DNA of 9,699 nt from Actinomycetota bacterium (GCA_023379725.1 JAMCPC010000129.1:28498-38196), one strand, 5' to 3'. Shown: positions 1 through 6,851, numbered from the stretch's first letter. The notes: a model not told the origin generated them from the letters alone. Program-made: numbers and translations.

Positions 1-1008
1 ACCAGCCATCGCCAGCCTACAGTCAAGTCGGTAGTCGGACATATACGTGAGGGTCTTAGTACATTATTTTCACTTCCTGATGGCTATGAAGTGGTGCTGG
101 GCAATGGTGGATCGACCTGCTTTTGGGATGCTGCTACATTCGGCCTTATCAAGGAGCGCAGCCAGCATCTTGTGTTTGGGGAATTCTCGTCCAAATTTGC
201 CAAAGCTGCAAAGTTAGCTCCCCATATAGGAGACCCTGAGGTGATTGAATCCGCATACGGCAGTCATCCTGATCCGATATTTAATATCGATATTGATGCA
301 TATTGCCTTACTCATAACGAGACCTCTACCGGTGTTGCCATGGATATAGTAAGGCCAGGTGGTCGAAGTGAAGCACTTGTCATGGTGGATGCAACATCGG
401 CAGCTGGTGGTCTTAGGGTAGATGCCTCTGAGTTCGATGTGTACTACTTTGCACCACAGAAATGTTTTGCCTCGGATGGGGGATTGTGGATAGCCCTTAT
501 GAGCCCTGCAGCTGTTGACCGTATAGAGAATATGACTCGATGGACCCCTGCTTTTCTTGATCTTAAAATTGCACTGGAAAACTCCAGGCTGGATCAGACT
601 TACAATACTCCGGCATTGGCAACTCTCCATATGTTGGCCAACCAGATTGATTGGATGTTGTCTGGTGGAGGTTTGGAATGGTCTGCATCGCGGTGTGACC
701 GTTCTGCAGAAATAATATATTCATGGGCAGAAAGTTCTGGATATGCAAGGCCATATGTCGAGAATCCAGTCCACCGTAGTCATGTCGTTGCTACGATTGA
801 TTTTGTGGACTCAGTAGATGCGGCCGAGGTTGCCAAGACATTACGAGCGAATGGTATTGTGGATACAGAGCCGTATAGAAAGCTCGGTCGCAATCAGCTA
901 CGTGTAGGTATGTTTCCGAGTGTGGATCCAGAAGAGGTAGCATCTTTGTGCTCCAGCATAGGGTATGTCGTCGGTGCTCTATCCAGCGGGAGCTCCAGCG
1001 GCAACTAG
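1..1008 (+). CDS. serC: Phosphoserine aminotransferase, actinobacterial type (5' truncated)
   Basis: PLP-dependent transaminase of serine biosynthesis: it converts 3-phosphohydroxypyruvate and glutamate to 3-phosphoserine and 2-oxoglutarate in the cytosol. The frame is open from base 1 to the TAG at 1006-1008, giving 335 visible residues. The first residues (TSHRQ) match an internal segment of mycobacterial SerC, so roughly 45 N-terminal residues lie outside the window. An ATG-like start further in would be wrong, because family sequence (LFSLPDGYEVVLGNGG) continues upstream of it. Visible landmarks in fragment numbering: HNETSTGV near 105-112, the cofactor-binding VDATSAAGG near 129-137, the Schiff-base lysine in APQKCFASDGG at about K154 (codon 460-462), TYNTPAL near 200-206, and the C-terminal block GIVDTEPYRKLGRNQLR. 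The order and spacing match the mycobacterial form closely. I see no frameshift or missing catalytic residue. It converges on the MMPL gene and looks functionally unrelated to it. Confidence 0.95.
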   Translation, partial: TSHRQPTVKSVVGHIREGLSTLFSLPDGYEVVLGNGGSTCFWDAATFGLIKERSQHLVFGEFSSKFAKAAKLAPHIGDPEVIESAYGSHPDPIFNIDIDAYCLTHNETSTGVAMDIVRPGGRSEALVMVDATSAAGGLRVDASEFDVYYFAPQKCFASDGGLWIALMSPAAVDRIENMTRWTPAFLDLKIALENSRLDQTYNTPALATLHMLANQIDWMLSGGGLEWSASRCDRSAEIIYSWAESSGYARPYVENPVHRSHVVATIDFVDSVDAAEVAKTLRANGIVDTEPYRKLGRNQLRVGMFPSVDPEEVASLCSSIGYVVGALSSGSSSGN

Positions 1009-1119
1009 TGTAGTGTGCTCGTAAATAACCATAGGTTCCTGCCAGCCAGATAATGCCCCTGACTTGCCGGATAATGTCACGCTCCTTACGAGACACTACG
1101 CTATTTACGAGACACTACA
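1009..1119. repeat. Imperfect inverted repeat filling the convergent gap
   Basis: The left arm at 1009-1027 (TGTAGTGTGCTCGTAAATA) is the reverse complement of the right arm at 1102-1119, except for one extra G at 1017. This gives an 18-bp match around about 74 bases. The arms abut the two stop codons exactly: serC TAG ends at 1008, and the mmpL TAA, read on the minus strand, begins at 1120-1122. The interior holds a near-repeat GCCAGATAATG (1045-1055) / GCCGGATAATG (1066-1076), 21 bp apart. It could be a bidirectional RNA stem, but there is no T-tract after either arm, so a classical terminator is doubtful. It could also be a small non-coding mobile or dispersed repeat of MITE type; the flanks show no convincing target-site duplication. 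The symmetry is seen directly; the role is unknown. Confidence 0.7.
1086..1118. repeat. Two direct copies of TTACGAGACACTAC
   Basis: The 14-mer TTACGAGACACTAC occurs exactly at 1086-1099 and again at 1105-1118, a 19-bp period. The second copy forms the outer part of the right arm of the inverted repeat at 1009-1119, so this motif occurs twice on the right side and once, inverted and with one extra base, on the left. Iterated subterminal motifs of this kind are known as recombinase or protein binding sites at mobile-element ends, but nothing here identifies a partner protein. Confidence 0.75.
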
Positions 1120-3525
1120 TTAATGAGAGCCTACTTCTTCTTCCTTCATATCCTGGGATAGCTGTATAGCCTCTGTATTGTCGTCGACATTGTCCCAATG
1201 TTCCTCTCCGTGTCTGGACGGCCACCAGTTCCATTTTCCCAGCAACACCACGGTAGAGGGAACCAGAAGAGTTCGGACGAGGAATGTGTCCATAAGTATG
1301 CCCATGGCTAGTCCCAGTCCCATTTCGACTATTTGGCTGCCGTCAGAGGAGCTACCACCTATTACAGCAAATACTACGAAGGTACCTGCCAGGACGAGTC
1401 CCGCGGAAGTTACAGTAGTGCCTGTACGTTCAATTGCCTTGGTTACTGCTTGTCTTAGCGGTAAGTGAGCTGCCTCTTCTCGTATACGGGTCATGACCAG
1501 GATGTTGTAGTCTTCTCCAAGTGCCAGGATAAACAGGAACAGCATGAACGGCAGGAAGAACACCAAACCTTGATTTCCCTGGATAAACATGAATATTATG
1601 ACAGATAGCCCTAGTGCAGCCAGATAGGATAGTACGACACTGGCAATTAGGTATAGGGGGGAAATCAAGCTCCGCAATAATATGATCAGTAAGAGACCAA
1701 TGACCAATACTACTAGAGGTAATATATGTATCAGGTCATTTCCTGCGGTAGAGCTTACATCGTATGCCGCCGCCGCTTCACCAGCAACACCGTATTGTCG
1801 TATTCCAGCAGATCGCGCAGCAGCAGCTACCTCTGAACGTATTGCCGGAGTGGCTTGCATGGCAGTTGTACTGGAGGGATTCCCGGCTGCCAGGCTGGAT
1901 TCAAGTGCTATAGTGTGTCCCCCCGTACTGACCAGTGATGCGGTAGCCATATATGCTTGAATTTCTGAATGTGTGAATACAGGGGGTATAGTAGTGTGCG
2001 ATAAGAATAGTCGCTGAGGGCTACCCAGTGCTGCGTGTAGTTTGGTCAATTCTCCTGCCGATAGCTGAGTCCCATTTGGATCGAGAGGTCCTATCACAGA
2101 TGTAAACAGGTGTGAGTGTGATAATATCGTTTCAAAGCGTGCAAGAGATGTGGCATTGTTCCAGACAGGTATGTCAAAGCGTGCAATTATATCTGTTGGG
2201 TTGGCTGCTGCCTTTGGAAAATTGGCTGCCAGGGCGGTATTTCCCATTGCTGCTCCGGTTCCAGATGGTGCCGATGTTCCGCTGATAAATCCTGCGGGCT
2301 TGTTCCCTGTCGAAAAGGCAGCCAGTACGGCGAAGAGAACTATTCCGGTGGCCAGAGTCTCTACCGGGTGCTGTATAAGACGGGAAGCTACCCGTCCCCA
2401 TACTCCAGGCTTGTGGACTGTCCTTTGGGTGCTACCATTCTGGCCAGCTTTTGTGACTTCTGTCGAGTGGATCGTGTCAGCAGTGACTGGTTGTGTCTTG
2501 CTTGGCCAGAAAGCTGCACGTCCAAAAATTGCAAGTAGAGCAGGCTGGAGTGTCAATCCGGCAAGAAGCATTACTAGTACTCCTATTGCGATAGGTATAC
2601 CCAAGCTCTGATACATACCAAATGCTGCCAGACTGAGACTGGCAAGGGCCACTATGACCGTAGCTGCCGAGAATGTAATCGATTCCCCCACCCGGCTTAC
2701 TGCCAGTGCTACGGCTTTCTTTGGTTCTTCACCATTTTTAAGGTTTTCGCGTACTCTGAACACCAGGAAAAGGCCGTAGTCTGTTCCCGCACCCAGTATG
2801 ATGACTATGAGCATAAACTGTGTAATCACCGAAACCGGTACTCCCGTCTTTGCCACCTCTGCTATCAGTGGCCCCGATATCTGTACAACCAAAAATGCTG
2901 GTAGCAATGCCAGGAGGGGAGCCAATGGAGCTCGAAAAATCAGTATCAACAGTATGATGATGAACAGTGCAGCAAAGTCCTGCATGCGTCCTGATGTACC
3001 CTTGTTACGATTTAAGTTGGCTACCTGGCTTGCAACTGGGCCTGCTAGATGGACATTTAGACCTGGTGGGGCTGCTACTGAGTGTATGGCGGTCGACAAC
3101 TTGCCTACATATGATCGCAAAGGATACTCATTCAGCTTCTGTATGCTGGACGCTACCATTATTTCATCTGCACGACCATTGCGTGAGATGGAGGTTTGCC
3201 GTACAAGAAGCGTACTTTTTACCGACCGCGCAGCCTCTTCAATGCCGGATATTGCTCGCATATCGGCATTAGTGAGGGGGCTGTTGTTTCGATATGCTAC
3301 AATAATAAGCCTGGTAACGTTTGCAGGCTGTAGGGGCTGAGCCAGGTTTGCTGCTACGACACTGGGAGAATTAGCCGGTAGGAACTTTTGATCATTTTGC
3401 TGGACAGCACTGCTTATTCCAGGCAGGAGTGCTGTAATAGCGATAGTTGCTATGATCCAGGCTGCCAGTATCGCGTACCTCCATCGTACCGAGAACCTGC
3501 CGAGAGCAGAGAAAAATGTTTTCAA
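1120..3525 (-). CDS. MMPL/RND-family membrane transporter
   Basis: Inner-membrane pump of the MMPL branch of the RND superfamily, which moves lipids, siderophores or hydrophobic compounds using the proton gradient. The substrate here cannot be told. The 801 residues have the usual duplicated plan: membrane segment at about 17-36, extracytoplasmic domain about 40-180, five segments about 182-335, a linker about 337-380, a segment about 385-403, a second extracytoplasmic domain about 405-595, and five segments about 598-765. The paired Asp-Tyr residues of the proton-relay helices are present, D249-Y250 (GAGTDYGLFLVFRVRE) and D672-Y673 (ALGEDYNILVMTRIRE). The post-membrane WNWWPS motif is also typical, followed by a short acidic tail. 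The start is TTG at 3523-3525: the frame is closed by a stop at 3541-3543, TTG is the only usable start codon before the conserved N-terminus, and AGAAGG lies about 11 nt upstream. It is divergent from marR across a 338-bp region with operator-like repeats, so MarR repression is likely. Confidence 0.93.
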   Translation of the reverse strand: MKTFFSALGRFSVRWRYAILAAWIIATIAITALLPGISSAVQQNDQKFLPANSPSVVAANLAQPLQPANVTRLIIVAYRNNSPLTNADMRAISGIEEAARSVKSTLLVRQTSISRNGRADEIMVASSIQKLNEYPLRSYVGKLSTAIHSVAAPPGLNVHLAGPVASQVANLNRNKGTSGRMQDFAALFIIILLILIFRAPLAPLLALLPAFLVVQISGPLIAEVAKTGVPVSVITQFMLIVIILGAGTDYGLFLVFRVRENLKNGEEPKKAVALAVSRVGESITFSAATVIVALASLSLAAFGMYQSLGIPIAIGVLVMLLAGLTLQPALLAIFGRAAFWPSKTQPVTADTIHSTEVTKAGQNGSTQRTVHKPGVWGRVASRLIQHPVETLATGIVLFAVLAAFSTGNKPAGFISGTSAPSGTGAAMGNTALAANFPKAAANPTDIIARFDIPVWNNATSLARFETILSHSHLFTSVIGPLDPNGTQLSAGELTKLHAALGSPQRLFLSHTTIPPVFTHSEIQAYMATASLVSTGGHTIALESSLAAGNPSSTTAMQATPAIRSEVAAAARSAGIRQYGVAGEAAAAYDVSSTAGNDLIHILPLVVLVIGLLLIILLRSLISPLYLIASVVLSYLAALGLSVIIFMFIQGNQGLVFFLPFMLFLFILALGEDYNILVMTRIREEAAHLPLRQAVTKAIERTGTTVTSAGLVLAGTFVVFAVIGGSSSDGSQIVEMGLGLAMGILMDTFLVRTLLVPSTVVLLGKWNWWPSRHGEEHWDNVDDNTEAIQLSQDMKEEEVGSH

Positions 3526-3603
3526 TCTAACCGTTACCTTCTAACTGTTTCCTATAATTAATAAATAACTTCAGCTGCCTTTTGTCGTGCGGTATCACGC
3601 TAA

Positions 3604-3616
3604 AGTTGGCCCAACT
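3604..3616. promoter_or_regulatory. Short dyad AGTTGG-C-CCAACT
   Basis: A 6-bp perfect inverted repeat around one central base, about 80 bp upstream of the mmpL start. The one-base centre makes an RNA hairpin unlikely, so if it matters it is a protein-binding site. Its sequence is unrelated to the TATGCA motif further upstream. No factor can be assigned, and chance occurrence of a dyad this short is possible. Confidence 0.3.
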
Positions 3617-3643
3617 GAATGCACCAGATATTTGAAGCGTAGT

Positions 3644-3666
3644 TGCTATCGTTGCCTCTGATAGCA
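3644..3666. promoter_or_regulatory. Hairpin-forming dyad in the mmpL upstream region
   Basis: TGCTATC (3644-3650) and GATAGCA (3660-3666) are perfect 7-bp complements separated by 9 bases, so a stem-loop can form on either strand. If mmpL is transcribed from around 3680 on the minus strand, this lies in its 5' leader. No T-tract follows on the minus strand, so it is not a typical terminator. The role is unknown. Confidence 0.35.
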
Positions 3667-3680
3667 TATCTCACCTATTC

Positions 3681-3708
3681 TATAATAAGTATGCACCCGA
3701 TGCATACT
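3681..3708. promoter_or_regulatory. Probable MarR operator (AGTATGCA-N5-TGCATACT) beside a TATAAT box
   Basis: AGTATGCA at 3688-3695 and TGCATACT at 3701-3708 form a perfect 8-bp inverted repeat with a 5-bp centre (CCCGA). The 21-bp length fits a MarR dimer site. A perfect TATAAT sits next to it at 3681-3686 on the plus strand. On the minus strand the same AT-rich run reads TATTAT/TAGAAT, either of which could serve as the -10 of mmpL. I see no good -35 for either direction, so the direction of the promoter is uncertain. Binding at the dyad would block a polymerase using either one. The dyad is seen directly; assigning it to the neighbouring MarR protein is inference from the divergent arrangement. 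Confidence 0.6.
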
Positions 3709-3746
3709 GCTATTATCCGAGGAGATATGACATCTGAAGCGCCAGC

Positions 3747-3775
3747 TTGCCAATGCATATGCAGTATGCAATAAT
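3747..3775 (+). promoter_or_regulatory. Candidate sigma-70-type promoter for marR
   Basis: TTGCCA (3747-3752; five of six matches to TTGACA) is followed after 17 bp by AATAAT (3770-3775; five of six matches to TATAAT). Transcription would start near 3782 and leave a leader of about 80 nt before the first marR ATG. The spacer is almost entirely made of TATGCA-type half-sites, so a repressor bound there would exclude polymerase. This fits autoregulation. It is a motif match only. Confidence 0.5.
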
Positions 3776-3786
3776 TGTACTATGCA
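3754..3786. repeat. Cluster of TATGCA half-sites in the marR promoter
   Basis: TGCATATGCA (3754-3763) is a perfect 10-bp palindrome. It is followed by AGTATGCA (3763-3770), the same octamer as the left arm of the operator at 3688, and another TATGCA at 3781-3786. A further TGCATA lies at 3899-3904, inside the annotated start of marR. With the two arms at 3690-3706, the hexamer or its complement occurs about seven times in some 215 bp. This suggests cooperative binding of several dimers. Confidence 0.6.
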
Positions 3787-3863
3787 ATATATATTATTAC
3801 GTTACATATTCCTCTTTGTGAAGTCGGAATTTGCGTATTACCTGAAGCACGACCGGTATACAT

Positions 3864-4424
3864 ATGCCTGACGAATTCATGGCAAAAGGTTCATATCATG
3901 CATACCATGCCCACGCGGATGTATCATCCAGCGATTACCCGACCCCTTCAGTCCCGGGAAAGGGCGTCATTGAGCGTGCAGATATGGTAAATGCAATGCT
4001 CGTTGCTAGTAGATCGCTTGTAGCCATCACGGCTCGATCTCTCACAAGCACTGGCTACGATGTCACCCTCCCACAGTACAGAACTCTGGTTCTTCTTTAC
4101 TACCGTGGTTCGCTATCCTTAGCCGAGGTAGCGGAAGAGCTGAACATTAATCCGTCCACAGCCACCAGGATGATGGATAGGCTCTGTACAAAAAAACTGG
4201 TCTCAAGGCATGTGGCCGGGGACGACAGGCGCAGGCTCAGGCTTGCTTTGACCAAGCGAGGTGCGGTGCTGGTTGGTCAGGTGCTGGAAGCAAGGGAAAG
4301 GGAATTGTCGAAAGTGTTGGACCAGGTTCCGGAGCATATATGGCCTGCACTCTACGATGCATTGTCGACCATTTCGCGAGCAAGTGGAGATGAAGTGGGC
4401 ATCTATGCTGGCTCTCTCGTGTGA
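3864..4424 (+). CDS. MarR-family transcriptional regulator
   Basis: Dimeric winged-helix DNA-binding protein, 186 residues from the first ATG. The core is clear: a dimerisation helix about 38-62, LPQYRTLVLLYY about 69-80, the helix-turn-helix SLAEVAEELNINPSTATRMMDRLCTKKLVSR about 85-115, the wing with DDRRR about 120-124, LALTKRGAVLV about 127-137, and a C-terminal dimer helix about 140-172. MarR proteins usually repress themselves and a neighbouring transporter and release DNA when a ligand or oxidant is sensed; the inducer cannot be read here. The start is uncertain. An in-frame stop lies at 3843-3845 and the possible ATGs are 3864, 3879 and 3984. None has a convincing Shine-Dalgarno. The first 35-40 residues (His-, Ser- and Pro-rich) are not family sequence, so M41 at 3984, just before the first helix, is a serious alternative. 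Divergent from mmpL, with the small ORF and the ClC gene downstream. Confidence 0.92.
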   Translation: MPDEFMAKGSYHAYHAHADVSSSDYPTPSVPGKGVIERADMVNAMLVASRSLVAITARSLTSTGYDVTLPQYRTLVLLYYRGSLSLAEVAEELNINPSTATRMMDRLCTKKLVSRHVAGDDRRRLRLALTKRGAVLVGQVLEARERELSKVLDQVPEHIWPALYDALSTISRASGDEVGIYAGSLV

Positions 4425-4429
4425 GTGGA

Positions 4430-4442
4430 CATTCTTAGAATG
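4430..4442. promoter_or_regulatory. Dyad CATTCT-T-AGAATG after marR
   Basis: A 6-bp perfect inverted repeat around one base, 6 bp after the marR stop and just before the Shine-Dalgarno of the small ORF. There is no T-tract, and the centre is too short for a full stem, so it is a poor terminator. It might be a protein site or chance. Confidence 0.25.
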
Positions 4443-4459
4443 CAAGCAGGGAGAAAGAT

Positions 4460-4591
4460 ATGGACAGTACGGTATATGATAACATTACCAGCTCGGTCAA
4501 CGTGAGTTCCGTAAGCTCCCTCAAAAAAGTCGCGAGAAAGATGTTGGCAATAGAATCTATCTTACTACGAAGATTGTGTTCAAGTGATTAG
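4460..4591 (+). CDS. Small ORF (43 aa) overlapping the start of the ClC gene
   Basis: An ATG at 4460 has a good Shine-Dalgarno, GGGAG at 4449-4453, with 6 nt spacing. The frame runs 43 codons to TAG at 4589-4591. The peptide begins MDSTVYDNITSSVNVSS and has a Ser/Thr/Val-rich first half, then a basic amphipathic-looking second half (KKVARKMLAIESILLRRL) ending CSSD. I do not recognise it; it has no signal peptide or membrane segment. Its last 8 bases overlap the GTG start of the ClC gene (GTGATTAG), an arrangement typical of translational coupling, and the ClC start itself has only a weak ribosome site. It is either a leader peptide that loads ribosomes for the channel gene or a genuine small protein. 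It lies 35 bp after marR with no clear terminator between. The evidence is the ribosome site and the overlap only, not homology. Confidence 0.5.
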   Translation: MDSTVYDNITSSVNVSSVSSLKKVARKMLAIESILLRRLCSSD

Positions 4592-6851
4592 AGGCTATTC
4601 ACGTGGTCTAAGGGTGAAGGGGACCAGAGGATGGGTCAGCGTACTACTTACCCGCGGCAAGGAAGGATGGCGGCTTGCCGGTAGCCGTGCCGGAGCCCAT
4701 ATCACCCGGCAACCTTATATTGTAAAGTGGCTCATCCTGGGCTCTTTGATAGGCGTGTCGGCCGGACTGGGTGCAGTGGTATTTTACACATCCCTTGTCT
4801 TTGCAACCCATTTATTTCTCGGCTTACTTGCGGGCTACAGGATTCCCACACCGGCAGGTGAAGGCAACGCTGTCGGTTCCGCACATTACATCAGAGTATG
4901 GGCGGTACCCTTGGTGGTCGGTCTAGGCGGACTGATCTCCGGTCTGCTTGTGTTCACCTGGGCACCCGAAGCGGAGGGACATGGCACTGACGCTGCAATT
5001 GATGCCGTACATCACCGGCCAAGGGGAATCAGGATACGCGCGGTAATCATCAAGGTCATAGCTTCTGCAGCCACAATAGGATCAGGAGGATCAGGAGGCC
5101 GGGAGGGGCCTACTGCCCAGATAAGTGCCGGATTCGGCTCTTTTCTCGCCAGAACGCTAGATCTATCACCGGAAGATGGCAGGTTGGCGGTATCGGTCGG
5201 AATAGGGTCAGGCATAGGGGCTATTTTCAGCGCTCCCCTGGGTGGTGCTGTACTCTCTGCAGATATCGTATATTCTGATGATTTCAATTATGCTGCGCTA
5301 CTACCTGGCTTGGTGGCATCCGTGGTGGCTTATGTCATTTTCGGTGCATTTGAAAATTTCAAGCCGTTGTTCGCACTGCCAACTCCTTATGTATTTGATA
5401 AGCCTATACAGCTTGTCTGGTTTCTGATACTGGGCGTAGTAGCTGGACTTATAGGCACGTTGTATGCCAAAGTATTTTACGGAACTGTCCATCTCGCTCA
5501 TCGTCTGCATATATCGCCCAAGCTGAAGCCGGCCATAGGTGGCCTGCTAGTAGGCCTGATGGCACTTGGATTGCCGGAAATGCTCGGAACCGGTTATGGA
5601 TGGATACAGAAAGGGCTAGATTCACAGTTGCTCAGTCTGCCCTTGGCAATCGTTATCGTACTGCCTCTGGCAAGAATTGTAGCAACAGCGCTTTCTATCG
5701 GATCGGGCGGATCGGGTGGAGTATTCGGTCCGGGAATGGTGATAGGGGCTTTTACTGGAATGGCCGTATGGCGCTTACTGGAGCCTATCGCTCCTGGCAT
5801 GACACACAGTGCTGCACCGTTTGTGGTGGTAGGTATGATGGCCTGCTTTGGGAGTATTTCCAGAGCCCCACTAGCTGTCATAATAATGGTCGCTCAGATG
5901 ACAGGATCAATAGCCATTATTGCTCCTGCGCTGGTTGCCGTCGGGATAGCGGCTTTGATAGTGAAATACTTCGATGAAACAATATATAAAGCGCAACTGC
6001 ATACTTCGGCAGATTCCATATCTGGCAAGCTTCGCTCTGGACTGCCGATGTTGAGCGCCGTAGGTGTTGCAGGTATCATGCGTACCCCCCGGCTCGTTCT
6101 ACGAGATACTGATACCGTGCATCAGGCTCATGAACTGCTCATGGAAAGTAACCTACCAGGTGCCCCTGTTACTGACCCTACGGGACTATATGTCGGTACA
6201 GTCTCCGCTGAAGAATTGCAGCGAATGGATACCATGAGTCAGGCAGTGCAGTCATCTGTGCCGGACATCGCAAAGCAGGCAGGGAGCACTGGACATCCTG
6301 AACAACGACAAACACTTAATCCAGGAGAGGGAACTGAGCAGCCAGGTGGCGACGTCGAGACTAGCAATCCGGTAAGCCCGATGGAAGCCACGGAAGGAGT
6401 TGGTGCCATGATATTGAGTCGTATTGTGGACGCTACCTCGCCTACAGTGCAAGCAGAAGCGACACTCGACATGGCATTCGATGCTATCCAGCAATCAGAA
6501 TTGCAGTGGGTACCGGTGCTGGATCGTGATAGGCGTGTCGTTGGCACGGTATCGGTAGGCGACATAGTGGATGGCTATAGGAAATTTCTTCAAGTAGACA
6601 CCGAAAGATTGGAAAGGTTACCACGAAATATCGTAATCATGGAAGAGCGATTGGCTGACAATTCATCACTGGTCGGTCAGGCGATCAAGAGCTTGCACCT
6701 CCCTGGCGTAGCTATTATAAGCATAGAACGAGAAGGAAATGTATTCTTTGCCACGGCTGTAAGCGTGCTCAAGGCGCAGGACATTATACGAGCCCTTGTC
6801 CGGGTTGATGTAGCCGCAGGAACACGTTCAATTATACGCGGAGAGCAGTAG
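4584..6851 (+). CDS. ClC-family chloride channel/transporter with CBS and TrkA-C-like domains
   Basis: Membrane protein of the ClC family, 755 residues, conducting chloride or related anions as channel or Cl-/H+ exchanger. The channel domain spans about 46-475. GHGTDAA (132-138) takes the place of the usual GSGIP loop. GSGGSGGREGP (166-176) carries the gating glutamate E174, and GSGGSGGVFGP (373-383) is its pseudo-symmetric partner. The conserved anion-site tyrosine is probably Y468. The position matching the inner proton glutamate of E. coli ClcA appears to be hydrophobic (I228, in LSADIVYSDDF), which favours a channel or a different proton path. CBS1 is about 493-550, then a polar Gly/Pro/Gln-rich linker about 551-605, CBS2 about 608-668, and a C-terminal segment about 670-745 (LVGQAIKSLHLPGVAIISIERE) that resembles a TrkA-C/RCK-C ligand domain. 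The start is GTG at 4584: the frame is closed at 4551-4553, this is the first start codon, and it is coupled to the small ORF upstream. A GTG at 4614 is the alternative. Confidence 0.93.
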   Translation: MIRGYSRGLRVKGTRGWVSVLLTRGKEGWRLAGSRAGAHITRQPYIVKWLILGSLIGVSAGLGAVVFYTSLVFATHLFLGLLAGYRIPTPAGEGNAVGSAHYIRVWAVPLVVGLGGLISGLLVFTWAPEAEGHGTDAAIDAVHHRPRGIRIRAVIIKVIASAATIGSGGSGGREGPTAQISAGFGSFLARTLDLSPEDGRLAVSVGIGSGIGAIFSAPLGGAVLSADIVYSDDFNYAALLPGLVASVVAYVIFGAFENFKPLFALPTPYVFDKPIQLVWFLILGVVAGLIGTLYAKVFYGTVHLAHRLHISPKLKPAIGGLLVGLMALGLPEMLGTGYGWIQKGLDSQLLSLPLAIVIVLPLARIVATALSIGSGGSGGVFGPGMVIGAFTGMAVWRLLEPIAPGMTHSAAPFVVVGMMACFGSISRAPLAVIIMVAQMTGSIAIIAPALVAVGIAALIVKYFDETIYKAQLHTSADSISGKLRSGLPMLSAVGVAGIMRTPRLVLRDTDTVHQAHELLMESNLPGAPVTDPTGLYVGTVSAEELQRMDTMSQAVQSSVPDIAKQAGSTGHPEQRQTLNPGEGTEQPGGDVETSNPVSPMEATEGVGAMILSRIVDATSPTVQAEATLDMAFDAIQQSELQWVPVLDRDRRVVGTVSVGDIVDGYRKFLQVDTERLERLPRNIVIMEERLADNSSLVGQAIKSLHLPGVAIISIEREGNVFFATAVSVLKAQDIIRALVRVDVAAGTRSIIRGEQ

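Noticed and set aside
1009..1119. tRNA-like element suggested by GGTTCCTGCC at about 1034
   Set aside because: No T-loop consensus, acceptor stem or anticodon arm can be built around it.
2150..3340. Long plus-strand open frames opposite mmpL
   Set aside because: They are antisense to a well-conserved MMPL protein, have no recognisable domain and no ribosome site. They arise from codon composition.
3727..3774. 15-codon ORF starting MTSEAPACQCICSMQ in the marR upstream region
   Set aside because: GAGGAG is only 2 nt from the ATG, the ORF overlaps the predicted -35 and -10, and it would need transcription from further upstream. The cysteines look like a by-product of the TGCATA repeats.
4425..4459. 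marR terminator at the CATTCT/AGAATG dyad
   Set aside because: The one-base centre, short arms and lack of a T-tract do not fit an intrinsic terminator, so read-through into the small ORF and ClC gene is more likely.
5077..5724. GSGGSGG encoded twice in the ClC gene (about 5079 and 5700)
   Set aside because: This is the known pseudo-symmetry of the two halves of ClC proteins around the anion path, not a DNA repeat of interest.
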